DNA of 64,000 bases from assembly GCF_013376105.1 (NCBI RefSeq), contig NZ_JAAMFM010000007.1, positions 1 through 64,000 on the forward strand, given 5' to 3'. The translations under genes were made by a program, and so were the position numbers. The DNA comes from Arthrobacter wenxiniae. Lineage in GTDB: Bacteria > Actinomycetota > Actinomycetes > Actinomycetales > Micrococcaceae. The notes under the pieces were generated by a model. That model did not search any database and was not told the DNA's origin. It saw nothing but the letters and a program-made list of their open reading frames with translations. This document shows, in pieces, positions 46,471 through 55,751 of the stretch. Numbering within the stretch: the stretch's first letter is position 1; each line of letters begins with the position of its first letter.

Positions 46471-47676
46471 ATGAGCGAACTGATCACCAACATCGGCGAA
46501 TTGATGACCCAGGACCAGGACCAGGGGACGCGGCGCAATGCCGCCGTGGTGCTCGAAGGGGAGCGGGTCGCGTGGATTGGCGACGCCGTCCACGCGCCGG
46601 CCGCCGACACCGCCACCGACGCGCACGGCCGGGCCGTGCTGCCGGGATGGGTGGATTCGCACTCGCACCTGATCTTCGCGGGGGACCGGACGGCCGAGTT
46701 TGAGGCCCGCATGGCCGGGGAGGGCTACACCGCCGGCGGCATCGCCGTGTCCGTGGCCGCCACCCGCGCCGCGGGGGACTACGATCTCACCCGCCTGGCG
46801 CTGGGACGGGTGGCCGAGGCCGTCGCGCAGGGCACCACCTACCTGGAGACGAAAACCGGCTACGGGCTGGACGTGGAGCACGAGGCCCGCAGCGCCCGCA
46901 TCGCCTCCACCATTGCCGACGAGGCGACCTTCCTGGGCGCCCATCTCGTCCCCGCCGGAGCGGACGCGGACGAGTACACCGAGCTGGTCTGCGGGGAGAT
47001 GCTGCGCGCCGTGCGGCCCTTCGTGAAGTGGGCGGACGTCTTTTGCGAGACCGGCGCGTTCACCCCGGAGCAGTCGCGCCGCGTGCTCACCGCCTGCCGC
47101 GACGCCGGCCTTGGCCTCCGCGTGCACGGCAACCAGCTGGGCCCGGGCGCCGGCGCGGCGCTCGCCGTGGAGTTCGGCGCCGCCAGCGTCGACCACGTCA
47201 ATTACCTGACGGACGACGACGTCGACCGCCTCGCGCAGTCGTGGTCCGGCTGGGCCGGTGGCACGGGGGACAGGGGCACCGTGGCCACGGTGCTGCCCGC
47301 CTGCGACCTGTCCACGCGTCAGCCGCTGGCCCCCGCCCGCCGGCTCCTCGACGCGGGCGTGCAGGTGGCCATCGCCTCAAACTGCAACCCGGGGACGTCG
47401 TATACATCGTCGGTGGCGTTTTGCGTGACGACGGCCGTGCTGCAAATGGGCCTTTCCGTGCACGAGGCCGTGCGCGCCGCCACCTGGGGCGGGGCACTGG
47501 CGTTGCACCGCGAAACCGGCGCCGACGAAGACGGCCGACGCGCGGTGGGGTCCATCGCCGTCGGACACCGGGCCGACCTCCACATGCTCAAGGCGCCCTC
47601 CGCGACGCACCTGGCCTACCGGCCGGGCATCCCGCTGACCCACGCCGTGTGGAAGGCCGGGGTGCGCGAGGCATGA
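46471..47676 (+). CDS. hutI: Imidazolonepropionase
   Basis: A 401-residue amidohydrolase that opens imidazolone-5-propionate to formiminoglutamate in histidine breakdown. The metal site is SHSHLIFAGDRTAEFEARMAG, substrate contacts lie in TYLETKTGYGLD, further metal ligands in RVHGNQLG and the catalytic Asp region in SNCNPGTSYTSS. The ATG at 46471 is six bases after TACGCT (46459-46464), so transcription is probably leaderless. No other hut gene is adjacent, which is unusual; the rest of the pathway must be elsewhere. Confidence 0.93.
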   Translation: MSELITNIGELMTQDQDQGTRRNAAVVLEGERVAWIGDAVHAPAADTATDAHGRAVLPGWVDSHSHLIFAGDRTAEFEARMAGEGYTAGGIAVSVAATRAAGDYDLTRLALGRVAEAVAQGTTYLETKTGYGLDVEHEARSARIASTIADEATFLGAHLVPAGADADEYTELVCGEMLRAVRPFVKWADVFCETGAFTPEQSRRVLTACRDAGLGLRVHGNQLGPGAGAALAVEFGAASVDHVNYLTDDDVDRLAQSWSGWAGGTGDRGTVATVLPACDLSTRQPLAPARRLLDAGVQVAIASNCNPGTSYTSSVAFCVTTAVLQMGLSVHEAVRAATWGGALALHRETGADEDGRRAVGSIAVGHRADLHMLKAPSATHLAYRPGIPLTHAVWKAGVREA

Positions 47677-47683
47677 CCGCGTT

Positions 47684-47732
47684 GAGGTGGTGATCTCCAC
47701 CCTCGGCGGGGGCAGCGGTGGTGATCTCCAAC
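47684..47732. repeat. Short palindromic repeat, copies 2 and 3
   Basis: GAGGTGGTGATCTCCACCCTC at 47684-47704 and GGTGGTGATCTCCAAC at 47717-47732. Both share GGTGGTGATCTCCA with the copy at 26544-26565, and lie just after the hutI stop. Confidence 0.65.
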
Positions 47733-47733
47733 G

Positions 47734-47803
47734 AAAAGGCCCCGGCGGCTGAGACTGTCGGAATCCGGATGACCGGGTGTCGACGGGCTCGGCCACCGGG
47801 GCC
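47734..47803 (-). terminator. Rho-independent terminator of the GH101 gene
   Basis: On the minus strand, a 16-base arm (47788-47803) pairs at 14 of 16 positions with 47738-47753 and is followed by TTTT. It starts 16 bases after the GH101 stop. The loop of about 34 bases can form secondary stems. Confidence 0.75.
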
Positions 47804-47818
47804 CCACCGCGGGGGGTG

Positions 47819-50800
47819 CTACGGCGTGCAGGCCGTGTCAGCCGGGCGCAAGGCGGGGTCGAAGCCCGTGGCCGTGGTCCCGCCCGTGCCGTAGACGCGC
47901 ATCTCGGCGGCCGCCGCGAATGGCTGGCCGTTGATGGCGCTGTCCGCCTGGAACTTCACGAACTTGGCCGCAACGGCCGGGAACGTGATGTCCTGCATCG
48001 CGGTGGTGTCCACCAGGTTGCCCGTGGCCACCTGCGTCCAGGTGGTGCCGTCCCCGGAGGTGAGGACCGTGTAGCCCTTCACCTTCCCGTTCTGGCCGCC
48101 CGACTGCCGGCCCTGGTAGCCGAAGCCGCTGACGGTGTACTCCCCGCCGAGGTCCAGCCGCACCCAGTGCGGGTAGTTCGTGATGGTCGGGTCGTACTGG
48201 CTGTGCCAGATGGTGCCCAGATCCCCGTCCAGCACGTTGGCCGCAGGCCCCTCGGCCGGACCGGAATCCAGGTTCTCGGAGTCGGCACCCGCCTTCATGC
48301 CCGACGTCGGCACCATGGCCCTGCTGCTGACCGACAGGTTCGAATCCGAATCCACGGTCTTGGTGACGCAGTTGTTGAAGTACGTCGCGGCCGGGTGGAT
48401 CAGTGCGGTGCTGCCGGCTGCCCCGGCCGGCGCCGTGATGAGCCACGTGGTCTTGGCCGTGGCGCCGGGCTTGACGGTGCCCGCCAGGTTGCCATCCTTC
48501 GCGGCCACCTGCGCGGTCCAGCCGGCGGGCAGGGTCCCCAGCGACATGGCCACGTTGGTGGCGTCCGTGGACTCGTTGTTGGTGAACGTGGTCACGAAGC
48601 TGTTGCTGGTGCCCGGGTTCAGGTCCGCGTTGGCCGGGCCGGCCACGGCGGCGCAGGATGCCCCGCCGCTGACGGCGCCAAGGTCGGTGACGGTGAAGTC
48701 ATCGATGACGAAGTCGGCGCCGTTGGCGGCCCCGGTCTTGCGCAGTCCCACCCAGTTGTCGCCGCAGCCGGCCGTGAAGGTCCGCGAGTACCTCGCCGTG
48801 TCCAGCGCCGGGGCCATGGCCTCGGCCTTCAGGTCCGTCGAGATCACAGTGCCACCGGCTGTTCCTCCCGACAGAGTGTCCGCCCCCGTCACCCACTGCC
48901 ACTGTCCGGCCACGTTCGTCTGGTACTTGAAGGACACCTGGTACGAGTGGCCGGCCGTGAACGGCACCGTGGCGGGCACGGTCCGGTACACCAGGCCGGT
49001 GTTCTCCTCATGCGCCTTCAGCGAATGGTTCCCGTTCAGCACGTCGTCCACCGCCTGGCCGTTCAGTGTCCCGGAGTTGTACGGGCTGTACGTGTTCTTC
49101 CAGGACTTCTGCGAGTACGGGGCGTGGAGGTCGCTGATGCTGGTGCGCGGATCCGTGGATCCGCCGGCGTCGCCCTTGACGAAAGGGCCCCAGCCGGGCT
49201 GGTTCCCCTCGAAGTCGGCGCTGGCCACCAGCTTGCCGGGAGTGCCCGCGGGCACGGCCACCGGCGTCGTGGTGTCCTCCATGATCCGCACGTCGTCCAG
49301 TGTCACCGCTGCGGCACCGGCCACCACGCTGATGGAAACGTCCACCTTGTGGTTGACGGGGGCGGTGAACTGCACCGAGGCCCGCTGGGAGTAGGTGCCC
49401 TGCTTGGCATCGGCCGCCACCCTGTTCTGTTGCGGCGTGATGTCAAAGGTGTTGGCGGCGTCCAGGTCCTTGCCGGTGACGGCCAAGGTGACGGCGCGGC
49501 GGCTGCCGGCGGCGATCTCCACGTTGGCGCTGAGCGTGTACTTCCTGCCCGCTTCGAGCTTCTTCACGCTTTGGCCGATGGACGACGCCGAGGTCCCCAG
49601 CACCGTCACATTGTCACCCGTCGCGGTGCGTGTGATGGCGGCCCCCCCTGTGGGGTTCCAGGCGTCGAGGTTGCCGGCGTTGAAGCCGGGGTCCACGAGC
49701 AGGGAGCCGTCGCCGTAGTTGGCGTCCTTGTTCACCGGCTGGTCGCCGTTCGGCGCCAGCACATAGGCCACCGCCTTGTCACCGGTCAGGGTGACGGTGC
49801 CGTTGTTGTTGATGACATCGGAGACCTTGGTGCGCCCCTGGTCCGTGAGCTTGTACAGCGAGAAGTTGCGCTTGTTGGCAAACTGGCTGGTCAGCGTGAA
49901 CGTGGTGGTGCCGCCGGCGGCCGAGTAGAAGTACATCTTGTTGGCCGCCTCCGGGGAGGTGGTTTTGCTGTTGTCCGCGGCGTCCTGCCACGGCAGCAGG
50001 TAGGTGCCGCCGGACAGCACCACGGCGTTGCCCATGGTGACCTGGCGCTGGCCGTTGACCATCTTGACAGCCACTCCGCCCGTCAACGTTGCCGACTTGC
50101 CAAAGTCCCAGTTGGTCACGTCAAAGTGCTGGAGGAACTTGGTGGGCAGGTTGTTGACCCAGATGTTGTTGTAGAAGGTGTTGAAGTTGTCCTGGCCCGT
50201 CCAGCCCTCGAACTCCTTGACCTGGTCGCCGCCCAGCAGGGGGTCGGTGTTCCAGACGTCGCGCTGGGCGTTGGAGATGAAGCGGACGATGTTGGAGTTG
50301 ATGCCCTTGTTCGTGGCTCCGCCGTAGTTCTTGTCATTGGCCCAGTGCGACCAGATGGAGTTGCCCTCGAACTTGTACGCCCATTCGCTGGCCACCTCGA
50401 AGCCCATCTTGTGCAGCTGGGTGGCGAGCTGGTCGGCCAGCCATCCGCTGGAGTAGTAGGCGTCGATGTAGACCGTCTTGATGCCGGGGGCTTCCTTGCG
50501 CAGTTGCGCAAAGCGGTCCAGGATGGCGCCGGTGCCCAGGTCCTTGCGCTGGTCGATGTGGTACGACTGGTTCAGCCAGTCCCAGCCGTTGACTTGGCCG
50601 GAGATCATGCCGTCGCTGAAGCTTTTGGCCTGCGGGTAGGCCTCGGTGACGTTGACGTGCACGGCGACGTCGGCGTTGAACTTTGCACCCGCCGTGGTCA
50701 GCGTCTTCAGGTCCGCCAGGCCGCCGGCGCGGGTGTTGTAGTCTCCGCCGTAGTCGGGGTGGCCGGAGTCGTGGCCTTCATTGGCGTAGCCCTTCTCCAG

Positions 50801-52426
50801 GACCCATTGGCCGAGGTCGTCCGTCGACTGGGAAATCCGCTTGACGTTGTCCAGGGTCTTCAGGAACGGGTTGGTGGCCTGGGAGGCAAAGTTGAACGGG
50901 ATGTGCTGGACCACGCGCTCCGGGACCCTGTCGGCGCCCAGCGGCGCCGTCATGGCTGAACGGAACGCGATGGCGCCGTCCTCCCAGGTGACCTTGCCGT
51001 CGCTGTTGGCGTCGGCCGAAAGGACCACGGTGGTCTTGGGCAGCGTGTAGAACTGCACCCGGGGGTCCGTTGCCCCCGCCGCTGCATAGCTGTAGTTGCC
51101 CACGGACAGTTCGGCCCGCTTGGCGCCGTTGCCGGCGTCGACGATCCGCGACTGCAGCCGGGTGTTCCAGTTGTTGTTGTTGTCCTGGGCGGAGTCGTCG
51201 GTCGCGTTGGTCATGAGACCGGCGGAGAGCTGGGAGTTGCTGACGAAACCGTACGGGGTGCCGACGTCGGCCGCGTCGGCCTTGGTGCTTGCGGTGACGG
51301 CGGTGAACTGGTCGGCCGTGGTGGTGGAGTCGGTGGAGATCCTGGTCCGCGCCAGCTGCGCGGCCGGGTCGCCCGAGTCCACGGAGACCAGCGACTGGTT
51401 CGGGATGGCGAGCTGGTCAAGGGAGCCGGCGGCGCTGCCAGAAATCTTCGTTACTGCGAACTCCACCGTGTTTTTGGCGGTGGCCGTCAGCGAGGATTCG
51501 ATGGTGAGGCTCGGGAAGTCCGCGAACGTGGATGAGTAGGTGGCTGTTGCGCCCCTGGCAGACATGGTGGTGGTGGCCGCGTGGTTCTTGCCGTTCAGCG
51601 TGAAGTCCGAGAGTTTGTCCGCCTGGCCGGCCAACGACTTGCCGTCCAGCGAATAGGAGATGACTTGCGGGAATTCCTTGCCTACCTTTACTTCCAGGCC
51701 GGCGCCGTTGCTGATCGTGACCGGGGTTGCCGGATCCGCCGGGGGCGCTGGCGGGACGGGCGCCGGGGTGGTGTCGCCGGTGGCGCGCACGCGCAGTTCC
51801 GAGGCGGAGACGTTGTTGCTGCCGTTGATGGTGCTGTCGGCCTCAAACTTCACGTAACGGGCCTTGACGGGGCTGTCGAAGAGGATGGTCTGCACCTGGG
51901 TGTTCGACGTCGGCTGGGCCAGGCTGCCCGATGCCACGGGTGCGCCCCAGTCGCCGGCCGGATCCGTGGCCACGGCACGGTTGTCGGTGGCGAAGACCTT
52001 GTAGTTCTTCACGGGGCCGTTGGCCTGGTTCTTGACGGAGTAGTCCAGCCCGGTCAAGGTGAAGGATCCGCCCACGTCCCAGGAGATCCAGTGGGGGAGG
52101 GGGTCGGCCACGCCGACGCCGTCGACCACCTTGTAGGCGACAGTCCACTGCGAGGCGTAGTCGTTGTCGAAGGCGCCGGCCGCCGTGCCGTCCAGGGCCG
52201 GCGGGGCCGGGTAGGCGGGCGACTGGGAGTCGGCTCCAATGAGCGTGTACTGCGACGGGGTGACGGGTGTGCCGGTGGGGTCCGGGGCGGCCTGGGCGGC
52301 GGACCCCATGCCGACGCTGAGGGTGGCCACGAGCGCCAGCACGGCCGCGGCGGCCGTGGCGCGGTGCAGTCTCGGGCGCACCTGGGGCGCAGGTGCCGCC
52401 AGGGTGCAAGGTTGGGGGGAGTTCAC
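47819..52426 (-). CDS. Secreted GH101 endo-alpha-N-acetylgalactosaminidase
   Basis: A 1535-residue exported enzyme. Order: Sec signal peptide (cleavage after AQA, near 47), F5/8-type carbohydrate-binding domain (about 50-215), a beta domain, the GH101 barrel (about 480-800), further beta domains with a carbohydrate-binding region (about 930-1250), a NEW3-type domain (about 1260-1350) and a second F5/8-type domain (about 1378-1510). By analogy with characterised GH101 enzymes, Asp655 (KTVYIDAYYSSGW) is the nucleophile and Glu681 (VASEWAYKFEG) the acid/base; the loop between them is about six residues shorter. The family releases core-1 Gal-beta-1,3-GalNAc disaccharide from Ser/Thr of mucin-type glycoproteins. 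No sortase motif is seen at the C-terminus. The start is GTG; AAAAGGA lies about 13 bases upstream. Confidence 0.92.
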   Translation of the reverse strand: MNSPQPCTLAAPAPQVRPRLHRATAAAAVLALVATLSVGMGSAAQAAPDPTGTPVTPSQYTLIGADSQSPAYPAPPALDGTAAGAFDNDYASQWTVAYKVVDGVGVADPLPHWISWDVGGSFTLTGLDYSVKNQANGPVKNYKVFATDNRAVATDPAGDWGAPVASGSLAQPTSNTQVQTILFDSPVKARYVKFEADSTINGSNNVSASELRVRATGDTTPAPVPPAPPADPATPVTISNGAGLEVKVGKEFPQVISYSLDGKSLAGQADKLSDFTLNGKNHAATTTMSARGATATYSSTFADFPSLTIESSLTATAKNTVEFAVTKISGSAAGSLDQLAIPNQSLVSVDSGDPAAQLARTRISTDSTTTADQFTAVTASTKADAADVGTPYGFVSNSQLSAGLMTNATDDSAQDNNNNWNTRLQSRIVDAGNGAKRAELSVGNYSYAAAGATDPRVQFYTLPKTTVVLSADANSDGKVTWEDGAIAFRSAMTAPLGADRVPERVVQHIPFNFASQATNPFLKTLDNVKRISQSTDDLGQWVLEKGYANEGHDSGHPDYGGDYNTRAGGLADLKTLTTAGAKFNADVAVHVNVTEAYPQAKSFSDGMISGQVNGWDWLNQSYHIDQRKDLGTGAILDRFAQLRKEAPGIKTVYIDAYYSSGWLADQLATQLHKMGFEVASEWAYKFEGNSIWSHWANDKNYGGATNKGINSNIVRFISNAQRDVWNTDPLLGGDQVKEFEGWTGQDNFNTFYNNIWVNNLPTKFLQHFDVTNWDFGKSATLTGGVAVKMVNGQRQVTMGNAVVLSGGTYLLPWQDAADNSKTTSPEAANKMYFYSAAGGTTTFTLTSQFANKRNFSLYKLTDQGRTKVSDVINNNGTVTLTGDKAVAYVLAPNGDQPVNKDANYGDGSLLVDPGFNAGNLDAWNPTGGAAITRTATGDNVTVLGTSASSIGQSVKKLEAGRKYTLSANVEIAAGSRRAVTLAVTGKDLDAANTFDITPQQNRVAADAKQGTYSQRASVQFTAPVNHKVDVSISVVAGAAAVTLDDVRIMEDTTTPVAVPAGTPGKLVASADFEGNQPGWGPFVKGDAGGSTDPRTSISDLHAPYSQKSWKNTYSPYNSGTLNGQAVDDVLNGNHSLKAHEENTGLVYRTVPATVPFTAGHSYQVSFKYQTNVAGQWQWVTGADTLSGGTAGGTVISTDLKAEAMAPALDTARYSRTFTAGCGDNWVGLRKTGAANGADFVIDDFTVTDLGAVSGGASCAAVAGPANADLNPGTSNSFVTTFTNNESTDATNVAMSLGTLPAGWTAQVAAKDGNLAGTVKPGATAKTTWLITAPAGAAGSTALIHPAATYFNNCVTKTVDSDSNLSVSSRAMVPTSGMKAGADSENLDSGPAEGPAANVLDGDLGTIWHSQYDPTITNYPHWVRLDLGGEYTVSGFGYQGRQSGGQNGKVKGYTVLTSGDGTTWTQVATGNLVDTTAMQDITFPAVAAKFVKFQADSAINGQPFAAAAEMRVYGTGGTTATGFDPALRPADTACTP

Positions 52427-52788
52427 GAAAGAATGTCCTTTTGCGGGAAGGGAAACGCTTCAAGTGTGCCGGGGGATGCCCCCGGCGGGCGGGCCGGCGG
52501 CGGGCGGAACCAGGTGTGGCGGCCCTGCCGGCCCCGAACGATTGTTATGGATAACAGGAAAAGTATTCCACGTGGGTGACCTGGATTACAAGGGCAGGTT
52601 CCACTGCGTCCGTCGGGTGCCCGTCGGACGCCCTTTAGGTGGCCGGGCCACGTGATTGGCATTAAGTTGATCATTTGCCTATGTTTTACGTCATTAACAA
52701 TCATTGCGTGGTAGTCTTGGCCTATAGAATGAAACAGCCCGCGCGGCCCCGCTGCTGCCGGACCCCCACCTCAAGGAGTACGCACACA
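52427..52788. promoter_or_regulatory. Divergent control region of GH101 and GalNAc operon
   Basis: This gap controls the minus-strand GH101 gene and the plus-strand isomerase gene. GATTGTTA at 52540-52547 and its inverted copy TAACAATC at 52695-52702 lie in matching contexts (A-N-GATTGTTA-N-N-N-GA); they are candidate binding sites for the DeoR-type regulator encoded at 56648. TATAGAAT at 52723-52730 is a good -10 region for the plus strand; I cannot fix a -35. Confidence 0.5.
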
Positions 52789-53706
52789 ATGAGCGAGAAC
52801 GCCGTTACGGACCTGGGCCCCTTCATGGCAGCCGAGCTGACCAGCCAGCCCGAGGTGTGGGCCCGGGCCATCGCCCAGGCCCGCGAGGAAAGCCTGCTGC
52901 CAGCCGACGGCCAGCGTGTGGCCGTCATTGGCTGCGGCACCTCCTGGTTCATGGCCCAGAGCTATGCCGCCGCCCGCGAATCCGCCGGCAAGGGCGTCAC
53001 GGACGCCTTCGCCGCCTCCGAGGCCTTCCTGGGCGGGGACCGCGGCTACGACGCCGTCATCGCCATCACCCGCTCCGGCACCACCACCGAGGTGCTGGAG
53101 GTTCTGGCCGAACTCAAGGGCACCGTGCGCACCGTTGCCCTGGTGGGGGACACCTCCTCGCCGATCATGGCGCTGGCGGATGCCGTCGTCGCACTTCCCT
53201 ATGCGGATGAGAAGTCCGTGGTGCAGACCCGCTTCGCCACCACGGCCCTGGCCTACCTGCTCACCAGCGTGGGCGTGGACCTGTCCGCCGCGGTCGAGGA
53301 CGCCAAGGCCGCGGTCACGGCGCCCGTGGAGCAGGAGCTCATCGACGCCGAACAGTTCACCTTCCTGGGCACCGGCTGGACCGTGGGCCTGGCGCACGAG
53401 GCCGGCCTGAAAATGCGCGAGGCCGTCCAGGGCTGGACCGAGTCGTACCCCGCCAAGGAATACCGCCACGGCCCCATCTCGATCGCCGCGCCCAACCGTG
53501 TGACCTGGATGTTCGGCCGGCAGCCCGAGGGCCTGGACGCCGACATGGAAAAGACCGGCGCGCTGTACATCAACAATGACGTGCACCCGCTCGCCGAACT
53601 GGCCCGCGTCCACCGCGTCACCCTGGAGCGTGCCCGCGCCCGCGGCATGAACCCGGACCTGCCACGCAACCTGACCCGCTCCGTCATCCTGGACGAGACC
53701 GCCTAG
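52789..53706 (+). CDS. SIS-domain sugar isomerase (AgaS-like)
   Basis: A 305-residue protein with two SIS domains. The first holds VAVIGCGTSWFMAQSYAAARESAG and ITRSGTTTEVLEVL; the second contains FLGTGWTVGLAHEAGLKMREA and the SYPAKEYRHGP segment typical of aldose/ketose-phosphate isomerases and deaminases such as AgaS and GlmS. In this setting it probably converts galactosamine-6-phosphate to tagatose-6-phosphate with loss of ammonia. AAGGAG lies 11 bases before the ATG at 52789. It leads the operon isomerase-kinase-kinase-aldolase-regulator. Confidence 0.8.
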   Translation: MSENAVTDLGPFMAAELTSQPEVWARAIAQAREESLLPADGQRVAVIGCGTSWFMAQSYAAARESAGKGVTDAFAASEAFLGGDRGYDAVIAITRSGTTTEVLEVLAELKGTVRTVALVGDTSSPIMALADAVVALPYADEKSVVQTRFATTALAYLLTSVGVDLSAAVEDAKAAVTAPVEQELIDAEQFTFLGTGWTVGLAHEAGLKMREAVQGWTESYPAKEYRHGPISIAAPNRVTWMFGRQPEGLDADMEKTGALYINNDVHPLAELARVHRVTLERARARGMNPDLPRNLTRSVILDETA

Positions 53707-53739
53707 GGCCGGCCGGCCACCGCGAAAGCAAGCAACGTG

Positions 53740-54762
53740 ATGAGCATCCCCTCCGCACGCCCCGCAGCGGCCACAGGCGCCGGCGGGGCCAGCCACCCGG
53801 CGGGCCCGGCCACAGGCGCCGGCGGGGCCAGCCACCCGGCGGGCCCGGCCGTCCTGGCCTTTGACGTCGGCGGGACGGACATGAAAGTGGGGCTGGTGCG
53901 CGGCGGGCTGAGCGCCGCCTCCCACGCCGTGACGGACCTCCAGCGCCATCCCACGCCGCTGGACGGCGAACGCTCCGGGGAAACGGTCTGCGCCCGCATC
54001 GCGGAACTGGCGCGCGACTACCAGGCGCGGCACGCGGACACGCACATCGCGGCCGTGGGCGTCACGGTGCCCGGGATCGTGGACGAGGCCAACGGGATCG
54101 GCGTCTATTCGGCCAACCTGGGCTGGCGCGACTTCCCCTTCACCCAGACCCTCACCGGGGCGCTGGGCCTGCCGGTGGCCTTCGGCCATGACGTCTCCAT
54201 GGCCGGGGAGGCCGAATTCAGGATCGGCGCGGCCGTGGGCAAGTCCGACGTGCTGGTGCTGGTGATCGGCACAGGCATTGCCGGCGCCGTGCTGTGCGAC
54301 GGGCACCGCGTGGCAGGTGGCGGCTATGCCGGCGAAATCGGCCATGCCATGGTCCCCTCGCCCGACGGCGGCCTCGCCATCCTGGAGTCGCTGGGCTCCG
54401 CCGGGGCCATTGCCCGGCGCTACGCCGAGTCCGGCGGCCGGCCCGTGGACGGCGCCCGCGACGTCCTGGCCCTGGCCGGGGCCGGCGACGCCACCGCCCG
54501 GCAGGTCTGGGACGACGCCGTCAACGCCCTCGCGTTCAGCGTGGCCCAGTGCGTGTCCATCCTGGGCACCGAAACGGTGGTGCTGGGCGGCGGGCTGTCC
54601 ATGGCCGGCCCGGCCCTGTTCGAACCACTGGCGGCCCGCATCGACGCGCTGCTTTCCTTCCACCGCCGTCCCCGCCTGGTCCGCGCGCTCCTGGGCGAAA
54701 ACGCCGGGCTCATCGGTTCCGCCCTCAAGGCCCGGAGCCTGGCCGCGGGAGGGTCCCGGTGA
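53740..54762 (+). CDS. ROK-family sugar kinase, probable GalNAc/GlcNAc kinase
   Basis: A 340-residue ROK kinase. The ATP-binding loop LAFDVGGTDMKVGLV and the second motif VIGTGIAGAVLCDG are present, as is the sugar-binding GEIGH. The usual ROK zinc motif CxCGxxGC after GEIGH is missing; the same place reads PDGGLAILESLGSAGAI. An extra N-terminus contains a 13-residue unit (ATGAGGASHPAGP) repeated exactly twice. ATG 53740 or GTG 53737 may start it. Its stop overlaps the next start. A role in phosphorylating GalNAc is inferred from the operon. Confidence 0.8.
   Translation: MSIPSARPAAATGAGGASHPAGPATGAGGASHPAGPAVLAFDVGGTDMKVGLVRGGLSAASHAVTDLQRHPTPLDGERSGETVCARIAELARDYQARHADTHIAAVGVTVPGIVDEANGIGVYSANLGWRDFPFTQTLTGALGLPVAFGHDVSMAGEAEFRIGAAVGKSDVLVLVIGTGIAGAVLCDGHRVAGGGYAGEIGHAMVPSPDGGLAILESLGSAGAIARRYAESGGRPVDGARDVLALAGAGDATARQVWDDAVNALAFSVAQCVSILGTETVVLGGGLSMAGPALFEPLAARIDALLSFHRRPRLVRALLGENAGLIGSALKARSLAAGGSR
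53769..53846. repeat. 39-base direct duplication in the ROK N-terminus
   Basis: Two exact, adjacent 39-base copies (53769-53807 and 53808-53846). In frame, they add one 13-residue unit to the flexible N-terminus and leave the kinase fold intact. Confidence 0.9.
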
Positions 54763-55736
54763 GCGGGGGCAAGCTGGTCCTGACCGTCACGCCCAATCCC
54801 GCCGTTGACGTCACCTACACGGTGGCCGGCATCGAGCAGGGGTCCTCGCACCGCGTCCCCACGCCGCTGTGCCGGGCCGGCGGCAAGGGCCTGAACGTCT
54901 CCCGCGTGGCCCGGCAGCAAGGCGTCGCCACGCTGGCCGTCGCCACCGCGGGCGGGGCCTCCGGCGCGCAGCTGCGCAGGGACCTCGAGGCCTCGGGCAT
55001 CCCGCACCGCCTGGTCCCCGTGGCCGCGGAGACCCGCCGCACCCTGGCGCTGGTGGACACCGTGTCCGGGCTGACCAGCATCTTCAACGAAGCCGGCCCC
55101 GCGCTCAGCGGCGCGGAATGGGCGGCGCTGGCGGCCGCCGTCGTCGACGGCCTGGAAGGCGTCCGGCCGGACGGTTCCCCCACGCACGACGCCGGTGCGC
55201 GCCCCGGCGTGCTGGTGGGCTCCGGCTCCCTCCCGGAGGGGGCCCCGGCCGACTTCTACCCCGGGCTGGTGGCACTGGCCCACAACGCCGGCGTCCCGGC
55301 GGTCATTGACACCTCCGGCGCCGGGATCCTGTCCGCCGCCAGGGCCGGGGCGGACCTGCTCAAGCCCAACCACCACGAGCTCATGGACGCCATGGGCGGG
55401 ACGGACCTGATTGCCGCGGCCGGCAAGCTCATGGGCCTGGGCGCGCGGCGCGTCCTCGTCAGCGTGGGCGAGGAGGGCATGCTCGCCTTCGAGGCCGGCC
55501 GCCCCGGACACCTCCAGGCGAGGCTGCCCGCCCCGCTGGCCGGCAACCCGACGGGCGCCGGGGACGCAGCGGTGGCCGCGGCCGCCGTCGCACTTGCCGG
55601 CGGGACCACGGACCTGCGGGAGATCCTGCGCCTGGCCGCGTCCTGGGGCGCCGCCGCGGTGCTCATGCCGGGGGCGGGGGAAATTTCCCCGCGCCACGCC
55701 GAGCTCGCCGCACAACTCATCATCACCGACCACTAA
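54759..55736 (+). CDS. PfkB-family kinase, probable tagatose-6-phosphate kinase
   Basis: A 325-residue PfkB kinase of the LacC/1-phosphofructokinase type. It starts LVLTVTPNPAVDVTYTV, has AGGKGLNVSRVARQQG for sugar binding and NPTGAGDAAVAAA with the catalytic Asp. By context it makes tagatose-1,6-bisphosphate. The GTG at 54759 overlaps the ROK stop by four bases (GTGA), coupling the two. The aldolase gene follows after 15 bases. Confidence 0.85.
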   Translation: MSGGKLVLTVTPNPAVDVTYTVAGIEQGSSHRVPTPLCRAGGKGLNVSRVARQQGVATLAVATAGGASGAQLRRDLEASGIPHRLVPVAAETRRTLALVDTVSGLTSIFNEAGPALSGAEWAALAAAVVDGLEGVRPDGSPTHDAGARPGVLVGSGSLPEGAPADFYPGLVALAHNAGVPAVIDTSGAGILSAARAGADLLKPNHHELMDAMGGTDLIAAAGKLMGLGARRVLVSVGEEGMLAFEAGRPGHLQARLPAPLAGNPTGAGDAAVAAAAVALAGGTTDLREILRLAASWGAAAVLMPGAGEISPRHAELAAQLIITDH

Positions 55737-55751
55737 ATAAGGATTCATCCC

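Noticed and set aside
47777-50959. Long plus-strand frame opposite the GH101 gene
   Set aside because: Low-complexity Val/Gly/Arg-rich translation without motif; GH101 on the other strand has catalytic motifs and a signal peptide.
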